Origin: Betaproteobacteria bacterium
Lineage (GTDB): Bacteria; Pseudomonadota; Gammaproteobacteria; Burkholderiales; Casimicrobiaceae
Direction: 5' to 3'
NCBI GenBank assembly: GCA_029884335.1
Contig: JAOUIA010000007.1
Span: 1-64,000, forward strand
DNA length: 64,000 bases
Both the position numbers and the translations under genes were made by a program. The notes under the pieces are model-generated. The model did not search any database, was not told where the DNA came from, and was given only the letters and a program-made list of their open reading frames with translations. Every line of letters begins with the position of its first letter. The stretch's first letter is position 1. Positions 23,079 through 34,485 of the stretch are shown here, piece by piece.

Positions 23079-23942
23079 ATGAGACCCGCCCGCCTGTTCG
23101 TCGCACTCGTCCTGGCCGCGACCGCGGCGCTGCCCGCCGCTGCGCAGGCGCCGGCGGACACGCTCGGCCGCATCCGCGCCGCCAAGGCCATCAACGTCGC
23201 CTTCGCCGGCGACTCGCTGCCGTTCTCGTTCGTCGACAAGGACACCCGCCCGGCCGGGTACTCGATCGACCTGTGCAACAAGGTGATCGCGGGCATCGCG
23301 CGCGCCGTCAACGAGCCGAACCTCAAGGTGAACTGGAAGATCGGCACCACCGCCGAGCGCCTGGCGATGGTCGCCGACGGCCGCGCCGAGCTCGAGTGCG
23401 GCAACACCACGCCGACGCTCGGCCGCATGAAGGGCGTGGACTTCTCGTCGATGGTGTTCGTCGATTCCAGCGGCCTGATGGTGCGGCGCGACGCCAAGGC
23501 GACGCGCTTCGGCGAGCTCGGCGGCAGGAAGATCGCCGTGATCGGCGGCACCACCACCGAGGCGCGCCTCCAGGCGGCGCTCAAGGAGCGGCTGGTCAAC
23601 GCGGAGGTCGTGCGCGTGCGCGACGCGGGCGAGGCGGTGGCAATGCTCGACGCCGGCAGCGTCGACGCGTTCGCGAGCGACAAGCTCAAGCTGGTGGGCG
23701 CGGCGCTGCAGTCCAGGGACGCGAAGGCGCTGGCGGTGCTCGAGGAGAACATCTCGCTCGAGCCGTACGCTTTCGCCGTGCCGCGCAACGACAGCGCCTA
23801 CCGCCTCGAGGTCAATCGCGCGCTGGCGCAGGTGTTCTCCAGTGGCGAGCTGCAGTCGATCTTCGGCCGCTGGTTCGGCTCGCTCGGCCCGCCGTCCGGC
23901 CTGCTCCTATCGCTTTATGCGCTGAACGCGCTGCCCGAGTAG
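23079..23942 (+). CDS. Amino-acid ABC transporter substrate-binding protein (family 3), paralogue
   Basis: 287-residue periplasmic binding protein with signal peptide (ends LPAAAQA) and the same motif order as the divergent gene at 22016-22924: FVDKDTRPAGYSIDLCNKV, ECGNTTPTLGRMKGVDFS, GRKIAVIGGTTTE, and a C-terminal GRWFGSLG. Probably binds an acidic or polar amino acid. GAGAG precedes the ATG. Both copies are orphan binding proteins in this window, and they probably arose by duplication and inversion around a common regulatory region (22925-23078). Confidence 0.88.
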   Translation: MRPARLFVALVLAATAALPAAAQAPADTLGRIRAAKAINVAFAGDSLPFSFVDKDTRPAGYSIDLCNKVIAGIARAVNEPNLKVNWKIGTTAERLAMVADGRAELECGNTTPTLGRMKGVDFSSMVFVDSSGLMVRRDAKATRFGELGGRKIAVIGGTTTEARLQAALKERLVNAEVVRVRDAGEAVAMLDAGSVDAFASDKLKLVGAALQSRDAKALAVLEENISLEPYAFAVPRNDSAYRLEVNRALAQVFSSGELQSIFGRWFGSLGPPSGLLLSLYALNALPE

Positions 23943-24023
23943 GCCCGCGCAGGGGAGGCCGCGGCGGCGGATTGACAGCCGCCGGGCCGCGGGCGAGCAT
24001 CGCCCCGCTCCCTGCCCGGCCGC

Positions 24024-25528
<1,505 letters not shown>

Positions 25529-25532
<4 letters not shown>

Positions 25533-27844
25533 ACGACACGGGCGCAGCCCTCCCGATCGCGGCAACCGGCGTGGCGCACGAGTCGGCCGAACTGCACGTG
25601 AGCGGCCGCGCCGCGTACACCGACGACCTGCCCGAGCCGCTCGGCACGCTGCACGTGGCGCTGGGACTCTCGCCGGTCGCGCACGGCCGCCTGCGCGGCG
25701 TCGACCTCGACGCGGTGTGCGCGGCACCCGGCGTGGTCGACGTGATCGTCGCGGCCGACGTTCCCGGCGTCAACGACGTCGGCCCGATCCAGCACGACGA
25801 CCCGATCCTCGCCGACGGCGTCGTGCACTTCGCGGGACAGCCGGTGTTCGCGGTCGCCGCGACGAGCGTCGGGGCCGCGCGCCGCGCTGCGCGCCTCGCG
25901 CGCTACGACATCGAGCCGCTGCCCGCGATCCTCACCATCGAGGAGGCGCTCGCTGCCGGCTCGTACGTGCTGCCGCCCGTGCACGTGTCGCGCGGCGACG
26001 CGGCGCGCGCGATCGCCGCCGCGCCGCACCGCCTCTCCGGCGAGATCGCGAGCGGCGGCCAGGACCACTTCTACCTCGAGGGGCAGGTCGCGCTCGCCGT
26101 TCCCGCCGACGACGGCGGCATGCACGTGCACTGCTCCACGCAGCACCCGGGCGAAGTGCAGCACATGGTCGCGCACGCGCTCGGCCTGCCCTCGCACGCG
26201 GTCGTGGTCGAGTGCCGGCGCATGGGCGGCGGCTTCGGCGGCAAGGAGACGCAGATGTCGCTGTTCGCCTGCGTCGCCGCGATCTTCGCCCGGCGCACCG
26301 GGCGCGCCGCGAAGCTGCGCCTCGACCGCGACGACGACATGGTCGCGACCGGCAAGCGGCACGCGTTCGTCCACCGCTTCGACGTCGGCTTCGACGACGA
26401 CGGCCGCATCCTCGGGCTCGACCTGACGCTCGCCTCGCGCTGCGGGTTCTCGGCCGACCTCTCCGGCCCGATCAACGACCGCGCCGTGTTCCACGCCGAT
26501 AACGCCTACTGGCTGCCGGACGTCGCGATCCACTCGTACCGCTGCCGCACGAACACGGTCTCCGACACCGCGTTCCGCGGCTTCGGCGGGCCGCAGGGCA
26601 TGTTCGCCATCGAGGCGGTGATGGACGAGGTGGCGCGGGCACTGTCCCGCGACCCGCTCGACGTCCGCACGGTCAACCTCTACGGCACCACCGAGCGCAA
26701 CGTCACGCCGTTCGGCATGGCGGTCGAGGACAACATCGCGCCGCCGCTGATGGCCGAGCTCGCGCGCACGTCGCGCTACCGCGAGCGGCGCGCCGAGATC
26801 GCCGCGTGGAACCGCGAGAGCCCGGTGATCAGGCGCGGCATCGCGCTCACGCCGGTGAAGTTCGGCATCTCGTTCACGGCGACGCACTACAACCAGGCCG
26901 GCGCGCTCGTCCACGTGTACAGCGACGGCACGGTGATGCTCAACCACGGCGGCACCGAGATGGGCCAGGGGCTGTTCACCAAGGTGCGGCAGGTGGTCGC
27001 GCGCGAGCTGGGCTTGCCGCTCGCCGCGATCCGCGTCAGCGCCTCCGACACCAGCAAGGTGCCGAACGCGTCGCCTACTGCCGCGTCCTCCGGCAGCGAC
27101 CTCAACGGCATGGCCGCGCGCGACGCGTGCCGCAAGCTGCGCGGGCGGCTCGCGGAGTTCGCCGCGCGCAAGTTCGACTGCGCGCCGGAGACCGTCGAGT
27201 TCCGCGACGGCGTCGTGCACGCGGGGGCGCACGCGCTGCCGTTCGCCGAGCTCGCGCGCAGCGCCTACTTCTCACGCGTGCCGCTGTCGGCGACCGGCTT
27301 CTATGCGACGCCGAAGATCCACTACGACCGCAGGACGCTGTCGGGCCGGCCGTTCTTCTACTACGCGTACGGCGCGGCGGTCTCCGAGGTCGCCGTCGAC
27401 ACGCTGACCGGCGAGCACCGGCTGCTCGCGGTCGACATCCTCCACGACGTCGGCGACTCGCTCAACCCGGCGATCGACCGCGGCCAGATCGAGGGCGGCT
27501 TCCTCCAGGGTTGGGGGTGGCTCGCGATGGAGGAGCTGTGCTGGAACGGCAGGGGCGAGCTGACCACGCACGCGCCGTCGACCTACAAGATCCCCACCTC
27601 GCGCGACTGGCCGGACCGCGTGCGCATCGACTTCTGGCCCGAGCCCAACCGCGAGGAAACGATCTACCGCAGCAAGGCGGTCGGCGAGCCGCCGTTCATG
27701 CTGGCGCTCTCCGCGTTCCACGCGCTGCGCGACGCGGTGGCGAGCGTTGCCGACTACCGGCTCGCGCCGCGGCTCGACGCTCCGGCGACCGACGAGCGCA
27801 TTCTCGCCGCGGTCGCAGAGCTCAGGGTGCGGGCGCTGCGATGA
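25529..27844 (+). CDS. xdhB: Xanthine dehydrogenase molybdopterin subunit XdhB
   Basis: Catalytic molybdenum subunit, 771 residues. Moco-binding signatures GGGFGGKET, FRGFGGPQGM and GTEMGQGLFTK are intact, and the active-site Glu is in VGEPPFMLALS near the C-terminus. The start at 25529 overlaps the xdhA stop and the stop overlaps the xdhC start, so expression is strictly coupled. It forms an alpha2beta2 enzyme with XdhA in the cytoplasm. Confidence 0.96.
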
Positions 27845-28956
27845 TCGCCAACCTGCGCTGGACCGATGCGCTGCGCGACGCCGTGGGCAGCGGCGAGCGC
27901 GCGGTGCTGGTCGCCGTCGCCGCGGCGGCCGGCTCCACGCCGCGCGAGGCCGGGACTGCGATGGTCGTCACGCGCGACGCGCAGGCCGGAACGATCGGCG
28001 GCGGGCACCTCGAGTTCGAGGCCACGCGACTCGCACGCGAAGCGCTTGCCGCGGGCAACGGCGGCTCGTGGGCGGTGCGCTTCCCGCTCGCCGCGCGCCT
28101 GGGCCAGTGCTGCGGGGGCGTGGCCACGCTCGTGTTCGCGATGATCGACGCCGACTCTGGGCCGTGGCTCGACGTCGTCGCGAGCTGCCAGCGCGCCGCC
28201 ACCGCCTGCGCGATCGTCGCCCGCCTCGGGGCGGGCAGCGGCGGCCGGCTCGTGGTCACGCTCGACGACGCGCGCGGCACGCTGGGCGACAGCGCGGTCG
28301 ACTCCGCCTCGGTGGCCGATGCGCGCGCGCGCCTCGCGCAGGGCGAAGGCGGCACCGCGCTGGTCGAAACGGCAGGCGCCAGCCTGTTCGTTCACGTCCT
28401 GCGCCCATCTGCGTTTCACGTCCACGTGTTCGGCAACGGCCACGTCGGGCGCGCGCTGGTGCAGGTGCTGGGCGCGTTGCCCGCCGAAGTGGCGTGGGTC
28501 GACACGCGCGAGCACGACTTCCCGGCTGCGGTCCCCGCCAACGTCGAGGTCGTGGCCACCGACGATCCCGCGGCCGAGATCGCCGCGGCGCCGCGCGGAG
28601 CGTACGTGGTCGTGCTGACGCACAGCCACTCGCTCGACTTCGACGTCGTCGAGGCGGCGCTCGCCCGCGACGACCTCGCCTACGTCGGGATGATCGGCTC
28701 GAAGGCGAAGCGCGCGCAGTTCGAGCGCCGCCTGCTGCAGCGCGGGGTGCCGGCGGGAGCGCTGGAGCGGGTCACCTGTCCGGTCGGCGCCGCGCTCGCG
28801 AGCAAGGAGCCGGGCGTGATCGCCGTGGGCATCGCAGCCGAGCTGCTGAAGCTGCGCGAGCAGGCGCTGCTCGCGGGCGGGCACGCGGCTTCCGCCGCCG
28901 CACCGATCGGTGCCAGAATGCGCGCGCTGCGTTCCACGGCCCCGCGCGACGAATGA
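27841..28956 (+). CDS. xdhC: Xanthine dehydrogenase accessory protein XdhC
   Basis: Moco chaperone that binds and sulfurates the molybdenum cofactor before insertion into XdhB. 371 residues. N-terminal XdhC/CoxI domain with AGSTPREAGTAMVV and GTIGGGHLE; C-terminal Rossmann domain with VFGNGHVGRALV and the terminal VGMIGSKAKRAQF motif. ATG 27841 overlaps the xdhB stop; its own stop overlaps the start of the ABC transporter ATPase, tying purine oxidation to purine uptake in one operon. Confidence 0.94.
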   Translation: MIANLRWTDALRDAVGSGERAVLVAVAAAAGSTPREAGTAMVVTRDAQAGTIGGGHLEFEATRLAREALAAGNGGSWAVRFPLAARLGQCCGGVATLVFAMIDADSGPWLDVVASCQRAATACAIVARLGAGSGGRLVVTLDDARGTLGDSAVDSASVADARARLAQGEGGTALVETAGASLFVHVLRPSAFHVHVFGNGHVGRALVQVLGALPAEVAWVDTREHDFPAAVPANVEVVATDDPAAEIAAAPRGAYVVVLTHSHSLDFDVVEAALARDDLAYVGMIGSKAKRAQFERRLLQRGVPAGALERVTCPVGAALASKEPGVIAVGIAAELLKLREQALLAGGHAASAAAPIGARMRALRSTAPRDE

Positions 28957-30545
28957 GCGTTCCGTCTCCCCGCCTCGCGCTGCGCGGCATCACGAAGGCG
29001 TATCCGTCGGTCGTCGCCAACGACGACATCGCGCTCGACGTGCTGCCCGGCGAGATCCACGCCGTGCTGGGCGAGAACGGCGCCGGCAAGTCCACGCTGA
29101 TGAAGATCATCTACGGCGTGGTGAAGCCCGACCGGGGCACGATCGCGTGGGAGGGCTCGCCGGTGGTCATCGCCAACCCGGCGCGGGCGCGTCGGCTGGG
29201 CATCGGCATGGTGTTCCAGCACTTCTCGCTGTTCGAGACGCTGACCGTCGCCGAGAACATCGCGCTCGCGCTCGAGGCCGACCGCGCGGGGCCCGGCCTG
29301 TCGCAGCGCATCGGCGACGTCTCCGCGCACTACGGGCTGCCGCTCGAACCGGACCGCCACGTGCACACGATGAGCGTGGGCGAGCGCCAGCGCGTGGAGA
29401 TCGTGCGCTGCCTGCTGCAGGGCCCGCGGCTGCTCATCATGGACGAGCCGACGTCGGTGCTGACGCCGCAGGCGGTGGAGAAGCTCTTCGAGACGCTGCG
29501 CACGCTGGCGAGCGAAGGCTGCAGCATCCTCTACATCAGCCACAAGCTCGACGAGATCCGCGCGCTGTGCCAGAAGGCCACCGTGCTGCGGGCCGGCCGC
29601 GTCACCGGCACCTGCGACCCGCGCGAGGAGACTTCGGAGTCGCTCGCGCGCATGATGATCGGCGGCGACCTGCCGCGCCCGCGCCACGCCGCGGCGAAGG
29701 CCGGCGCCGAGCGCCTCGCCGTCGACCACCTGACGCTGCCCGCCGACGACCCGTTCGGAACGTCGCTGCACGCGATCTCGCTCGCCGTGCGCGCGGGCGA
29801 GATCGTCGGCATCGCCGGCGTGTCGGGCAACGGCCAGAAGGAGCTCATGGCGGCGCTCTCCGGGGAGCGGCCGGTCGACGACGCCAACGCGATCCGCCTC
29901 GACGGCGCGCCGGTGGGCACGCTCGACGCGGCGAAGCGGCGCGCGATGGGCCTTGCGTTCGTGCCCGAGGAGCGGCTCGGGCGCGGCGCGGTGCCCGAAC
30001 TTTCGCTCGCCGAGAACGCGCTCCTCACCGCGCACCGGCAGTCGATGGTGTCGCGCGGGTTCGTGCGGTCCGAAGCGGTGCGCACCTATGCCGAGGACAC
30101 GATCAGGGCGTTCGGCGTGAAGGCGGGCGGGCCGCACGCCGCGGCGCGCAGCCTGTCCGGCGGCAACCTCCAGAAGTACATCGTCGGCCGCGAGATCCGC
30201 CAGAAGCCGCGCGTGATGATCGCCGCGCAGCCGACCTGGGGCGTCGACGTCGGCGCCGCGGCGCAGATCCGCCAGGCGCTGATCGACCTGCGCGAGGCAG
30301 GCGTTGCCGTGCTCGTCGTGTCGGAGGAGCTCGACGAGCTCTTCGAGATCTGCGACCGGCTCGCCGTGATCGCGCAGGGCCGGCTCTCCGAGGCGAAGGA
30401 CATCGCCGACACCAATGCGGGCGAGATCGGGCAGCTGATGGCGGGCTCGTTCGTCGCCGCAGGGCCGCACGGCCAGCGCCGCTTCTCGCCGGCGGGCGCG
30501 CTCGGCCTCGACGCCGAGCCCGGGACGGGGGACCGCGAGCCATGA
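28953..30545 (+). CDS. Nucleoside/purine-type ABC transporter ATP-binding protein
   Basis: Tandem-ABC ATPase of 530 residues, of the sugar/nucleoside (YufO/NupO, RbsA-like) class. The first domain has Walker A GENGAGKST, signature MSVGERQRVEI and Walker B LLIMDEPTSVL. The second has a degenerate Walker A (GVSGNGQKEL), signature LSGGNLQKYIVGRE and a variant Walker B (MIAAQPTWGVD), as usual in this class. Overlap of its ATG with xdhC and of its stop with the first permease (both ATGA) puts it in the middle of a polycistron. Probable substrate: a purine base or nucleoside. Confidence 0.92.
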   Translation: MSVPSPRLALRGITKAYPSVVANDDIALDVLPGEIHAVLGENGAGKSTLMKIIYGVVKPDRGTIAWEGSPVVIANPARARRLGIGMVFQHFSLFETLTVAENIALALEADRAGPGLSQRIGDVSAHYGLPLEPDRHVHTMSVGERQRVEIVRCLLQGPRLLIMDEPTSVLTPQAVEKLFETLRTLASEGCSILYISHKLDEIRALCQKATVLRAGRVTGTCDPREETSESLARMMIGGDLPRPRHAAAKAGAERLAVDHLTLPADDPFGTSLHAISLAVRAGEIVGIAGVSGNGQKELMAALSGERPVDDANAIRLDGAPVGTLDAAKRRAMGLAFVPEERLGRGAVPELSLAENALLTAHRQSMVSRGFVRSEAVRTYAEDTIRAFGVKAGGPHAAARSLSGGNLQKYIVGREIRQKPRVMIAAQPTWGVDVGAAAQIRQALIDLREAGVAVLVVSEELDELFEICDRLAVIAQGRLSEAKDIADTNAGEIGQLMAGSFVAAGPHGQRRFSPAGALGLDAEPGTGDREP

Positions 30546-31723
30546 GCGCCGCCGGGCCGCCCCAAGGCGCGAATCGCTCCCCCACCGGGGGCAGCGCAGC
30601 GGCCAATGCCGCAAGCGTGGGGGGCTCAATCAGGCTGCGCCTCGAAGCGCGCCCGGAGCCCTCCCGCCTCGCCGGCTGGCTGTCGCCGCTCGCGGCGGCG
30701 CTCGCCACGCTCGTCGTCGGCTTCGTGCTGTTCTCGTGGCTGGGCAAGAACCCGTTCACGGCGTTCCACGCGTTCTTCGTGAAGCCGGTCGCCGATGCCT
30801 ACGGCGTCTCCGAGCTGCTGCTGAAGGCGAGCCCGCTGATCCTGATCGCCACGGGACTCGCCGCCGGCTATCGCGCCAACGTCTGGAACATCGGCGCCGA
30901 AGGACAGCTGCTCGTCGGAGCGGTCGCGGGAGGCGGCCTCGCCCTCGCGTTTCCCGAGACCACTTCGCCGCTGCTGCTGCCGGCGATGATCGTCGCGGGC
31001 GCGCTGGGAGGCATGGCGTGGGCGGCGATCCCCGCGTTCCTGCGCACGCGCTTCAACGCCAACGAGATCCTCGTGTCGCTGATGCTGGTCTACGTCGCCA
31101 CGCACCTGCTGTCGTGGCTGGTCCACGGGCCGTGGCGCGACCCCGAGGGATTCAACTTCCCGCAGTCGAGGCTGTTCCACGAGGCCGCGCTGCTGCCGCC
31201 GCTGTTCGAGGGGCTGCGCGTGAACGCGGGGCTGTTCGTCGCGCTCGCAGTCGTCGCCGCCGGCTACCTGTTCATGCAGAAGAGCCTGGCCGGCTTCCAG
31301 ATGCGCGTCGCGGGGCTGGCGCCGGCGGCGGCGAACTACGCCGGCATCTCGTCGAATCGCAACGTGTGGATGGGGCTGCTGATCGGCGGCGGGTGCGCGG
31401 GGGTGGCGGGCGTGCAGGAGGCGGCGGGGCCGGTGGGCCAGCTGCTGCCCACGCTGTCGCCGGGGTACGGCTTCGCCGCGATCATCGTCGCCTTCGTCGG
31501 CCGCCTGCACCCGGTGGGCGTGGTGTTCGCGGCGCTCCTGATGTCGCTGCTCTACCTCGGCGGGGAGTCCGCGCAGCTCAATCTCGCGCTGCCCTCCGCG
31601 GTCACCGGGCTGTTCCAGGGCACGCTGCTGTTCTTCCTGCTCGCCGCCGACGTGCTGATCCACTACCGTCTGCGCGTCGTGCGTCCCGCGCGCACACCAG
31701 TCCCCGTCCCGAAGGGCGCGTGA
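30542..31723 (+). CDS. BMP-type ABC transporter permease 1
   Basis: Inner-membrane permease of 393 residues (BPD_transp_2 family, like YufP/NupP), about ten hydrophobic segments, with the conserved ANVWNIGAEGQL and RFNANEILVSLML motifs. The first about 30 residues after MSAA (GPPQGANRSPTGGSAAANA and on) are not typical of the family: the DNA at 30552-30627 is a palindromic intergenic-type repeat read through in frame. The first recognisable family residues start around RLEARPEPS. Start ATG 30542 overlaps the ATPase stop; no later start with a ribosome-binding site is evident. Confidence 0.92.
   Translation: MSAAGPPQGANRSPTGGSAAANAASVGGSIRLRLEARPEPSRLAGWLSPLAAALATLVVGFVLFSWLGKNPFTAFHAFFVKPVADAYGVSELLLKASPLILIATGLAAGYRANVWNIGAEGQLLVGAVAGGGLALAFPETTSPLLLPAMIVAGALGGMAWAAIPAFLRTRFNANEILVSLMLVYVATHLLSWLVHGPWRDPEGFNFPQSRLFHEAALLPPLFEGLRVNAGLFVALAVVAAGYLFMQKSLAGFQMRVAGLAPAAANYAGISSNRNVWMGLLIGGGCAGVAGVQEAAGPVGQLLPTLSPGYGFAAIIVAFVGRLHPVGVVFAALLMSLLYLGGESAQLNLALPSAVTGLFQGTLLFFLLAADVLIHYRLRVVRPARTPVPVPKGA
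30552..30627. repeat. GC-rich palindromic repeat inside the permease 5' end
   Basis: GCTCCCCCACCGGGGGCAGC forms a hairpin and is followed by a downstream GCAAGCGTGGGGGGC; together they look like the intergenic repeat common in Burkholderiales genomes. It is in frame and encodes about 25 residues of the permease N-terminus. Confidence 0.55.
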
Positions 31724-31724
31724 C

Positions 31725-32645
31725 GTGGACCAGTTCGCGCAGCTGATCGTCCTCACGCTCGCCGCCGGGACGCCGCTGGTCTATGCGGCGCTGGGCGAGC
31801 TGGTCACCGAGAAGTCGGGCGTGCTGAACCTCGGCGTCGAGGGGATGATGCTGGTCGGCGCGGTGGCGTCGTTCGCCGTCGCGGCCACGACGAAGTCGCC
31901 GTGGCTCGGCGTCGGCGCCGGCATCCTCGCCGGCGCCGCCGTGTCGATGATCTTCGCCGTGCTCGCGCTCTCGCTGATGTCGAACCAGGTCGCGACGGGG
32001 CTCGCCCTCTCGCTGTTCGGCGTCGGGCTCTCCGCGTTCCTGGGCCTCGAGTACGTCTCGGTGGTGATCGAGGGCATCCGGCCGCTCGCCGTTCCCGGCC
32101 TCTCCGACCTTCCGATCGTGGGCAAGCTCCTGTTCGCGCACAACCCGCTCGTCTACCTGTCGCTGGCGCTGTTCGCGGCAGTGCACTGGTTCCTGTACCG
32201 CACGCGCGCCGGGCTCGTCGTGCGCGCGGTCGGCGAGTCGCCGCAGTCGGCGCACGCGATCGGCTACCCGGTGATCGCGATCCGCTACATGGCGGTGCTC
32301 TTCGGCGGCGCGTGCTCGGGGCTGGCCGGCGCCTACCTCGCCGTGGCCTACACGCCGCTGTGGGTCGAGGGCATGACCGCGGGCCGCGGCTGGATCGCCC
32401 TCGCGCTGGTGGTGTTCGCGACGTGGAAGCCGTGGCGCGTGCTCGCCGGCGCGTACCTCTTCGGCGGCGTCACGCTCGCGCAGTTCCAGGCGCAGGCGCT
32501 GGGGCTGGAGATGCCCTCGCAGTTCCTGTCGATGCTGCCCTACGTCGCCACGATCGTCGTGCTGGCGATCATCTCGCGCGACGCGACGACGATCCGTCTC
32601 AACGCACCGGCATCGCTCGGCAAGCCGTTCCACGCGGGGGCGTGA
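31725..32645 (+). CDS. BMP-type ABC transporter permease 2
   Basis: Second permease of the nucleoside/purine transporter, 306 residues, BPD_transp_2 family (like NupQ), with about eight to nine membrane segments and the typical [18 protein letters not shown] motif near the N-terminus and [21 protein letters not shown] in the middle. GTG 31725 lies one base after the previous stop. It is the last gene of the xdhABC-transporter operon. The cognate binding protein is probably the BMP-family gene at 55962. Confidence 0.93.
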   Translation: MDQFAQLIVLTLAAGTPLVYAALGELVTEKSGVLNLGVEGMMLVGAVASFAVAATTKSPWLGVGAGILAGAAVSMIFAVLALSLMSNQVATGLALSLFGVGLSAFLGLEYVSVVIEGIRPLAVPGLSDLPIVGKLLFAHNPLVYLSLALFAAVHWFLYRTRAGLVVRAVGESPQSAHAIGYPVIAIRYMAVLFGGACSGLAGAYLAVAYTPLWVEGMTAGRGWIALALVVFATWKPWRVLAGAYLFGGVTLAQFQAQALGLEMPSQFLSMLPYVATIVVLAIISRDATTIRLNAPASLGKPFHAGA

Positions 32646-32679
32646 GACCTGCCCGGCGGGGCCATGGGGGGGGACCGCC

Positions 32680-33501
32680 ATGAAGTCGATCGACGCATTC
32701 CACGAGTTCGAGCGCGAGGGCTGGGGCGACGCCGGCGTGTGCGGCGAGTACGACCAGCACTTCGGCGCGGTGACGTCGCAGTCGGTGCGGGCGTTGCTCG
32801 ACGCGGCGGGCGTTGCCACCGGGTCGCGCGTGCTCGACGTCTGTTGCGGCGCCGGGTACGCCTGCGCCGGCGCGCTGCAGCGGGGCGCGGAAGCGGTCGG
32901 CGTCGACTTCTCGCCTGCCCAGATCGAGCTGGCGCGCGAACGCGTGCCTGGCGCCCGCTTCGAGGTGGGCGACGGCTGCGCCCTGCCCTTCTCAGACGCG
33001 AGCTTCGACGGCGTGGTGAACGCGATCGGCGTGCCGCACCTGCCCGACCCCGATCTCGGCCTGCGCGAAGCGCTGCGCGTGCTCCGGCGCGGCGGCCGCT
33101 TCGCCTTCACGGTGTACGACGTGCCGGAGCGCGTCCTCGGCTTCGGCCCGATCGTCCCGACCGTGCAGGCGCACGGCAATCCCGACTTCGGCGTCCCCCC
33201 CGGCCCCGACTTCTTCGCGTTCAGCGACCCCGCGCAGTCGCGGCCGCGGCTGGAAGCGGCGGGGTTCGCGGACGTCGTCTTCGCGACCGTTCCGCAGGTG
33301 TGGCGCGTGCGCACGGTGGACGAAGCGCTCGCCGCGGTGGCGGAAGGGACGGTCCGCGCGCGGGCGGCGCTGCGCGCGCAGACGCCTGCGGCGATGGTGC
33401 GCATCCGCGCGGCGCTGGAGCAGATCTGGGCGCCCTACCGGCGCGAGTTCGGCTACGAGCTGCCGATGCCGGTCGTGCTCGCCTCCGGAGCGAAGCCTTG
33501 A
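32680..33501 (+). CDS. Class I SAM-dependent methyltransferase
   Basis: 273-residue cytoplasmic methyltransferase of the UbiE/Methyltransf_11 type. SAM-binding motif I is VLDVCCGAGY (residues about 50-59), followed by AVGVDFSPAQIELAR (motif for the acidic residue) and DGVVNAIGVPHLPDP. Substrate unknown. A GGGGGGGA tract precedes ATG 32680. It is the last native gene before the integron; the truncated integrase gene ends only 6 bases past its stop, on the opposite strand, so a deletion boundary probably lies here. Confidence 0.88.
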   Translation: MKSIDAFHEFEREGWGDAGVCGEYDQHFGAVTSQSVRALLDAAGVATGSRVLDVCCGAGYACAGALQRGAEAVGVDFSPAQIELARERVPGARFEVGDGCALPFSDASFDGVVNAIGVPHLPDPDLGLREALRVLRRGGRFAFTVYDVPERVLGFGPIVPTVQAHGNPDFGVPPGPDFFAFSDPAQSRPRLEAAGFADVVFATVPQVWRVRTVDEALAAVAEGTVRARAALRAQTPAAMVRIRAALEQIWAPYRREFGYELPMPVVLASGAKP

Positions 33502-33507
33502 CCCGGC

Positions 33508-33945
33508 TCAACGGCCGTCGAGCTGCGCCAGCACCGCCCTCACTTCCTCGCGCGAAAGCACCACCGGCAGCCGGCGCGGGCGCTTTGGGCGGTGGATGTC
33601 GCCCAACCACGGCAGCTCGACGCCGAGGACCTCGCGATACAGGAACAGCAGCGCCGGGAGCGCCTGGTTGTGCGTAGACGCCGCGACGTGGCGCTCGTTC
33701 GCCAGGTGGCCGAGCAACGCCTCGATCTCGCGCGCCGCCATGTCGCGCGGGTGCCGGCGCCCGTGAAACGCGACGAAGCGCCGCATCCACTCCACGTACG
33801 CCTGCTCGGTCCGATAGCTGTAATGGCGACAGCGGATACGCTCCCGCAGGACGTCAACGAGGCGCGACGGCCGCACCGGCGGCAGTGGCGTGGAATCCGG
33901 CTCGACTTCTCCGGTCGCAGGGGCCCGCCCCGGCAGGACGTGCAT
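33508..33945 (-). pseudogene. intI: Truncated integron integrase (IntI), N-terminal part only
   Basis: The minus-strand frame opens at 34053, with ATG 33945 the likely start. It encodes the core-binding (SAM-like) domain of an integron-type tyrosine recombinase: LRERIRCRHYSYRTEQAYVE, FVAFHGRRHPRDMAAREIEA, NQALPALLFLYREVLGVELPWL and RPRRLPVVLSREEVRAVL are all IntI-like. It stops at LAQLDGR, just where the catalytic domain should begin, so the Arg/His/Arg/Tyr residues and the IntI-specific patch are missing; about 145 residues remain of about 320. The break abuts the methyltransferase stop. The protein cannot catalyse recombination. Confidence 0.88.
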
Positions 33946-34002
33946 CGAGCGGCCCTTCCTTTCGCACGCATCCACTTTCCGTGGCGCTTCAGGGACTTGT
34001 CG

Positions 34003-34032
34003 TTGACGCCCTCCGATTATGCGGCGTAGCCT
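34003..34032 (+). promoter_or_regulatory. Candidate cassette promoter (Pc)
   Basis: TTGACG (34003-34008) and TAGCCT (34027-34032) spaced 18 bases, directed toward the cassettes and lying in the intI-attI interval where Pc promoters are usual. The -10 is weak. Confidence 0.3.
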
Positions 34033-34044
34033 GTCCGCATACGC

Positions 34045-34074
34045 ATCATCCAAACGACCTACATTCCGTTAGGC
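34045..34074 (+). other. attI-like recombination junction
   Basis: ACCTACATTCC-GTTAGGC-CTCACT: the GTTAGGC core with the cut after G lies between the integrase start and the first cassette. The exact attI extent cannot be set from one site. Confidence 0.55.
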
Positions 34075-34122
34075 CTCACTGAAGAGCCCTCGCGCGGTCA
34101 CATCCGCCACCGAAAGCAGCCA

Positions 34123-34485
34123 ATGCCGGTCGTCGACATCCAGGTTGTGACCGACGCAGAACACACGGTTCCGGCGGGCTCTGCCAAGGCCGTCGCCACT
34201 GCCATGGCCACGGTGCTCCATGCTCCTTCCGGCCACGTCTGGGTACGGCTCGAGCATCTACCCGTCGAGCAGTACGCTGAGAACGGGCCGGTCGAGGTGC
34301 TTTTCCCTGTCTTCGTGAAGGTCCTGCTCGCGGATCTGCCGCCGCCAGACGCCTTGGCCACCCAGGCAGCCAGCCTGGCTCAGGCAGTCGCAACGTGCTT
34401 GAACCGCAGGGCCGAGCAGGTTCACATCGAGTACGCACCCGCAGGCCGCGGTCGAGTTGCGTTCGGTGGCCAGCTCGTAAGGTGA
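34123..34485 (+). CDS. Tautomerase (4-OT-like) family protein, cassette 1
   Basis: 120 residues with the 4-oxalocrotonate tautomerase fold signature: catalytic Pro directly after the start Met (MPVVDIQVV), then a helix with SAKAVATAMATVL and a WVRLEHLPVEQYAENG strand-loop. Probably a ketone/enol tautomerase of unknown substrate. Longer than a single 4-OT unit (about 62 residues) and apparently a two-unit fusion, the second unit (VLFPVFVKVLLADLPPPDAL) lacking its own Pro start. The gene begins about 50 bases after the attI junction and is followed at once by a very short attC remnant. Confidence 0.75.
   Translation: MPVVDIQVVTDAEHTVPAGSAKAVATAMATVLHAPSGHVWVRLEHLPVEQYAENGPVEVLFPVFVKVLLADLPPPDALATQAASLAQAVATCLNRRAEQVHIEYAPAGRGRVAFGGQLVR

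Noticed and set aside
33508-34053. Phage or ICE integrase instead of IntI
   Set aside because: The RHYSYRTEQAYVEW and NQALPALLFLYREVLG stretches are typical of integron integrases, and the attC sites beside it support this.
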